A stretch of 7,135 bases of DNA from Pseudomonadota bacterium. Lineage in GTDB: Bacteria > Pseudomonadota > Gammaproteobacteria > Burkholderiales > Burkholderiaceae_B. The number at the start of each line of letters is the position of its first letter. Positions within the stretch are counted from its first letter, which is position 1. Of this stretch, positions 6,571-7,135 are shown piece after piece. Location of the stretch: NCBI GenBank assembly GCA_023432075.1, contig JAEYVD010000595.1, positions 1 through 7,135 on the forward strand. Reading direction: 5' to 3'. The translations under genes and the position numbers were made by a program. The notes beneath the pieces are model-generated. The model had not been told where the DNA came from. It did no database searches and was given only the letters and a program-made list of their open reading frames with translations.

Positions 6571-6870
6571 ATGACCGCTCAGCCTTTCATGCCGCCTGCC
6601 CCCCTGGCCGGCGTACCTACTAAAGCCAAATCGGCCGATGCCGAACCGGTCGCCGTGCTGGAGAGCGCCCAGGCGCCGGACCGCAGTTTCATGGCGCGTC
6701 TATGGCACGCCTACTGCGCACGCCGCAACGAACGGCGCATGCGCAATCTCGCCCAAGACATGGATCCCCATCTGCTCAACGACGTGGGGGCGCCGCCTTG
6801 GCTGGTAAACGAAGTCACCCTGCGCCGCGACCTCGCACGCCTGCGCAACAATGATCACCTGCGCTGGTGA
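6571..6870 (+). CDS. Small DUF1127-like protein of unknown function
   Basis: 99-residue, probably cytoplasmic protein with no signal peptide or membrane segment. The first 37 residues are Pro/Ala-rich and look disordered. The basic C-terminal part (about 40-85) resembles the DUF1127 (YjiS-like) module: an aromatic/basic helix RLWHAYCARRNERRMRNL, then the D-x-x-L-x-D-[IV]-G signature as MDPHLLNDVGAPPWLVNEV. This region normally makes up nearly all of a shorter DUF1127 protein; here it has an added N-terminal tail and a charged end (RRDLARLRNNDHLRW). ATG 6571 is preferred because AAAAGGAG ends 6 nt upstream; the in-frame GTG at 6568 would leave only 3 nt. Divergent from LysR-2 across about 120 bp, so probably under its control. 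Some DUF1127 proteins have been linked to RNA-related and phosphate or carbon regulation, but no function is claimed here. Family assignment is by pattern memory. Confidence 0.8.
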   Translation: MTAQPFMPPAPLAGVPTKAKSADAEPVAVLESAQAPDRSFMARLWHAYCARRNERRMRNLAQDMDPHLLNDVGAPPWLVNEVTLRRDLARLRNNDHLRW

Positions 6871-6901
6871 ACGGTCCTCGTGCGTGTCCGTGGCCGTCCG
6901 T

Positions 6902-6930
6902 CCTGCCGGATCTTCGCGGGTTCTTCTTCT
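6902..6930 (+). terminator. Weak candidate terminator of the DUF1127-like gene
   Basis: CCTGC (6902-6906) can pair with GCGGG (6916-6920, one G-U) around a 9-nt loop, followed directly by the T-rich TTCTTCTTCT (6921-6930). The stem is short and the T-tract is broken by C, so efficiency is doubtful. It is the only terminator-like element within 60 nt of the stop. Confidence 0.35.
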
Positions 6931-6940
6931 ATATATATAG
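6929..6940. repeat. Perfect 12-bp AT palindrome
   Basis: CTATATATATAG is self-complementary, extending by one more T-A pair to 14 bp (6928-6941). It is an alternating TA tract in otherwise GC-rich DNA between the small gene and the next promoter. It could be a DNA-unwinding or protein-binding site, or chance. Confidence 0.5.
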
Positions 6941-7012
6941 AGGGCGAATCCCGTGACCCGTGGTTTGAGGATCCTATCGTTGGCCGACACACCAAAAATT
7001 TACGACATCGGC

Positions 7013-7040
7013 GTGACAGCGCGAAATTCTGTGCTATAGT
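7013..7040 (+). promoter_or_regulatory. Strong sigma70-type extended -10 promoter reading off the right edge
   Basis: The -35 GTGACA (7013-7018, 5 of 6) and -10 TATAGT (7035-7040, 5 of 6) are separated by 16 nt. A TGC just before the -10 gives an extended -10. An A/T-rich stretch with AAAAATTT lies at 6994-7001, where an UP-like element could sit. The discriminator after the -10 (CTCGCTC) is GC-rich, as in stringently controlled stable-RNA and translation-gene promoters. Predicted start is about 7046-7048. The transcribed gene lies beyond the window. Confidence 0.7.
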
Positions 7041-7047
7041 CTCGCTC

Positions 7048-7135
7048 CTTCGCAGCTCAGACAGTTTTGAGACGCGAAGCCAAGCAAGTGCAACAGGCGA
7101 GGGGGGGGCAACCCAATCTCACCTGCCGCAGCGGC
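7048..7135 (+). other. Structured transcribed leader at the window edge
   Basis: Just after the predicted start, CTTCGC (7048-7053) pairs with GCGAAG (7074-7079) and, past a small internal loop, CTCA (7056-7059) pairs with TGAG (7068-7071). A second possible hairpin pairs CAGG and GAG (7094-7101) with CTC and CCTG (7118-7125) across one C-A mismatch, and contains eight consecutive G (7101-7108). No start codon with a ribosome-binding site, no tRNA and no riboswitch that I recognise is present. It is the 5' part of something continuing past the edge: an rRNA or tRNA operon leader, or a long mRNA leader. Confidence 0.4.

Noticed and set aside
7041..7135. tmRNA, RNase P RNA, tRNA or glycine riboswitch at the right edge
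   Set aside because: A short resemblance to RNase P RNA (AGTGCAACAG) is in the wrong order relative to other conserved elements. No tRNA arms, glycine-riboswitch core or tmRNA start was found.
1..7135. Mobile element, CRISPR array, prophage or defence system
   Set aside because: No transposase or integrase, no regularly spaced repeats and no terminal inverted repeats with target duplications. All genes look like ordinary chromosomal genes of uniform composition.

Overview
GC-rich DNA of betaproteobacterial character. Codon use is strongly G/C at third positions, with a few AT-rich regulatory islands. The gene set (a DUF3772-type MscS channel, an AarC/Ach1-type CoA-transferase, two LysR regulators and a DUF1127-like small protein) fits Burkholderiales, most likely Alcaligenaceae (Bordetella/Achromobacter-like). 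That placement is inference from gene style; no marker gene is present.

Layout: (1) 46-2460, minus: a large multi-pass mechanosensitive channel of the MscS superfamily with a signal peptide and a periplasmic coiled-coil region. (2) 2461-2686: its promoter region and a possible terminator for the next gene. (3) 2687-3613, minus: a LysR-type regulator. (4) 3614-3859: an AT-rich divergent control region with a T-N11-A LysR box, a TATACT -10 and a roughly 130-nt leader. (5) 3860-5377, plus: an acetyl-CoA hydrolase/transferase, probably succinyl-CoA:acetate CoA-transferase. (6) 5378-5523: hairpins ending in a textbook intrinsic terminator. (7) 5524-6447, minus: a second LysR regulator, GcvA-like. 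(8) 6448-6570: a compact divergent control region. (9) 6571-6870, plus: a 99-residue DUF1127-like protein. (10) 6871-7135: non-coding, containing a strong extended -10 promoter that fires off the right edge into a structured leader with a G8 tract.

The window reads as two independent 'LysR plus divergent target' modules lying tail to tail. The first (LysR-1 and the CoA-transferase) probably senses a short-chain acid or acyl-CoA metabolite and switches on acetate/succinate CoA exchange. The second pairs a GcvA-like regulator with a DUF1127-like protein of unknown role. The channel gene is an osmotic-stress housekeeping gene with no evident link to either module.

I found no mobile element, CRISPR array, toxin-antitoxin pair, phage gene or complete RNA gene. 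No clearly new system is visible. The best leads are regulatory: the right-edge promoter and leader, the LysR operators, and the one-sided terminator between convergent genes.
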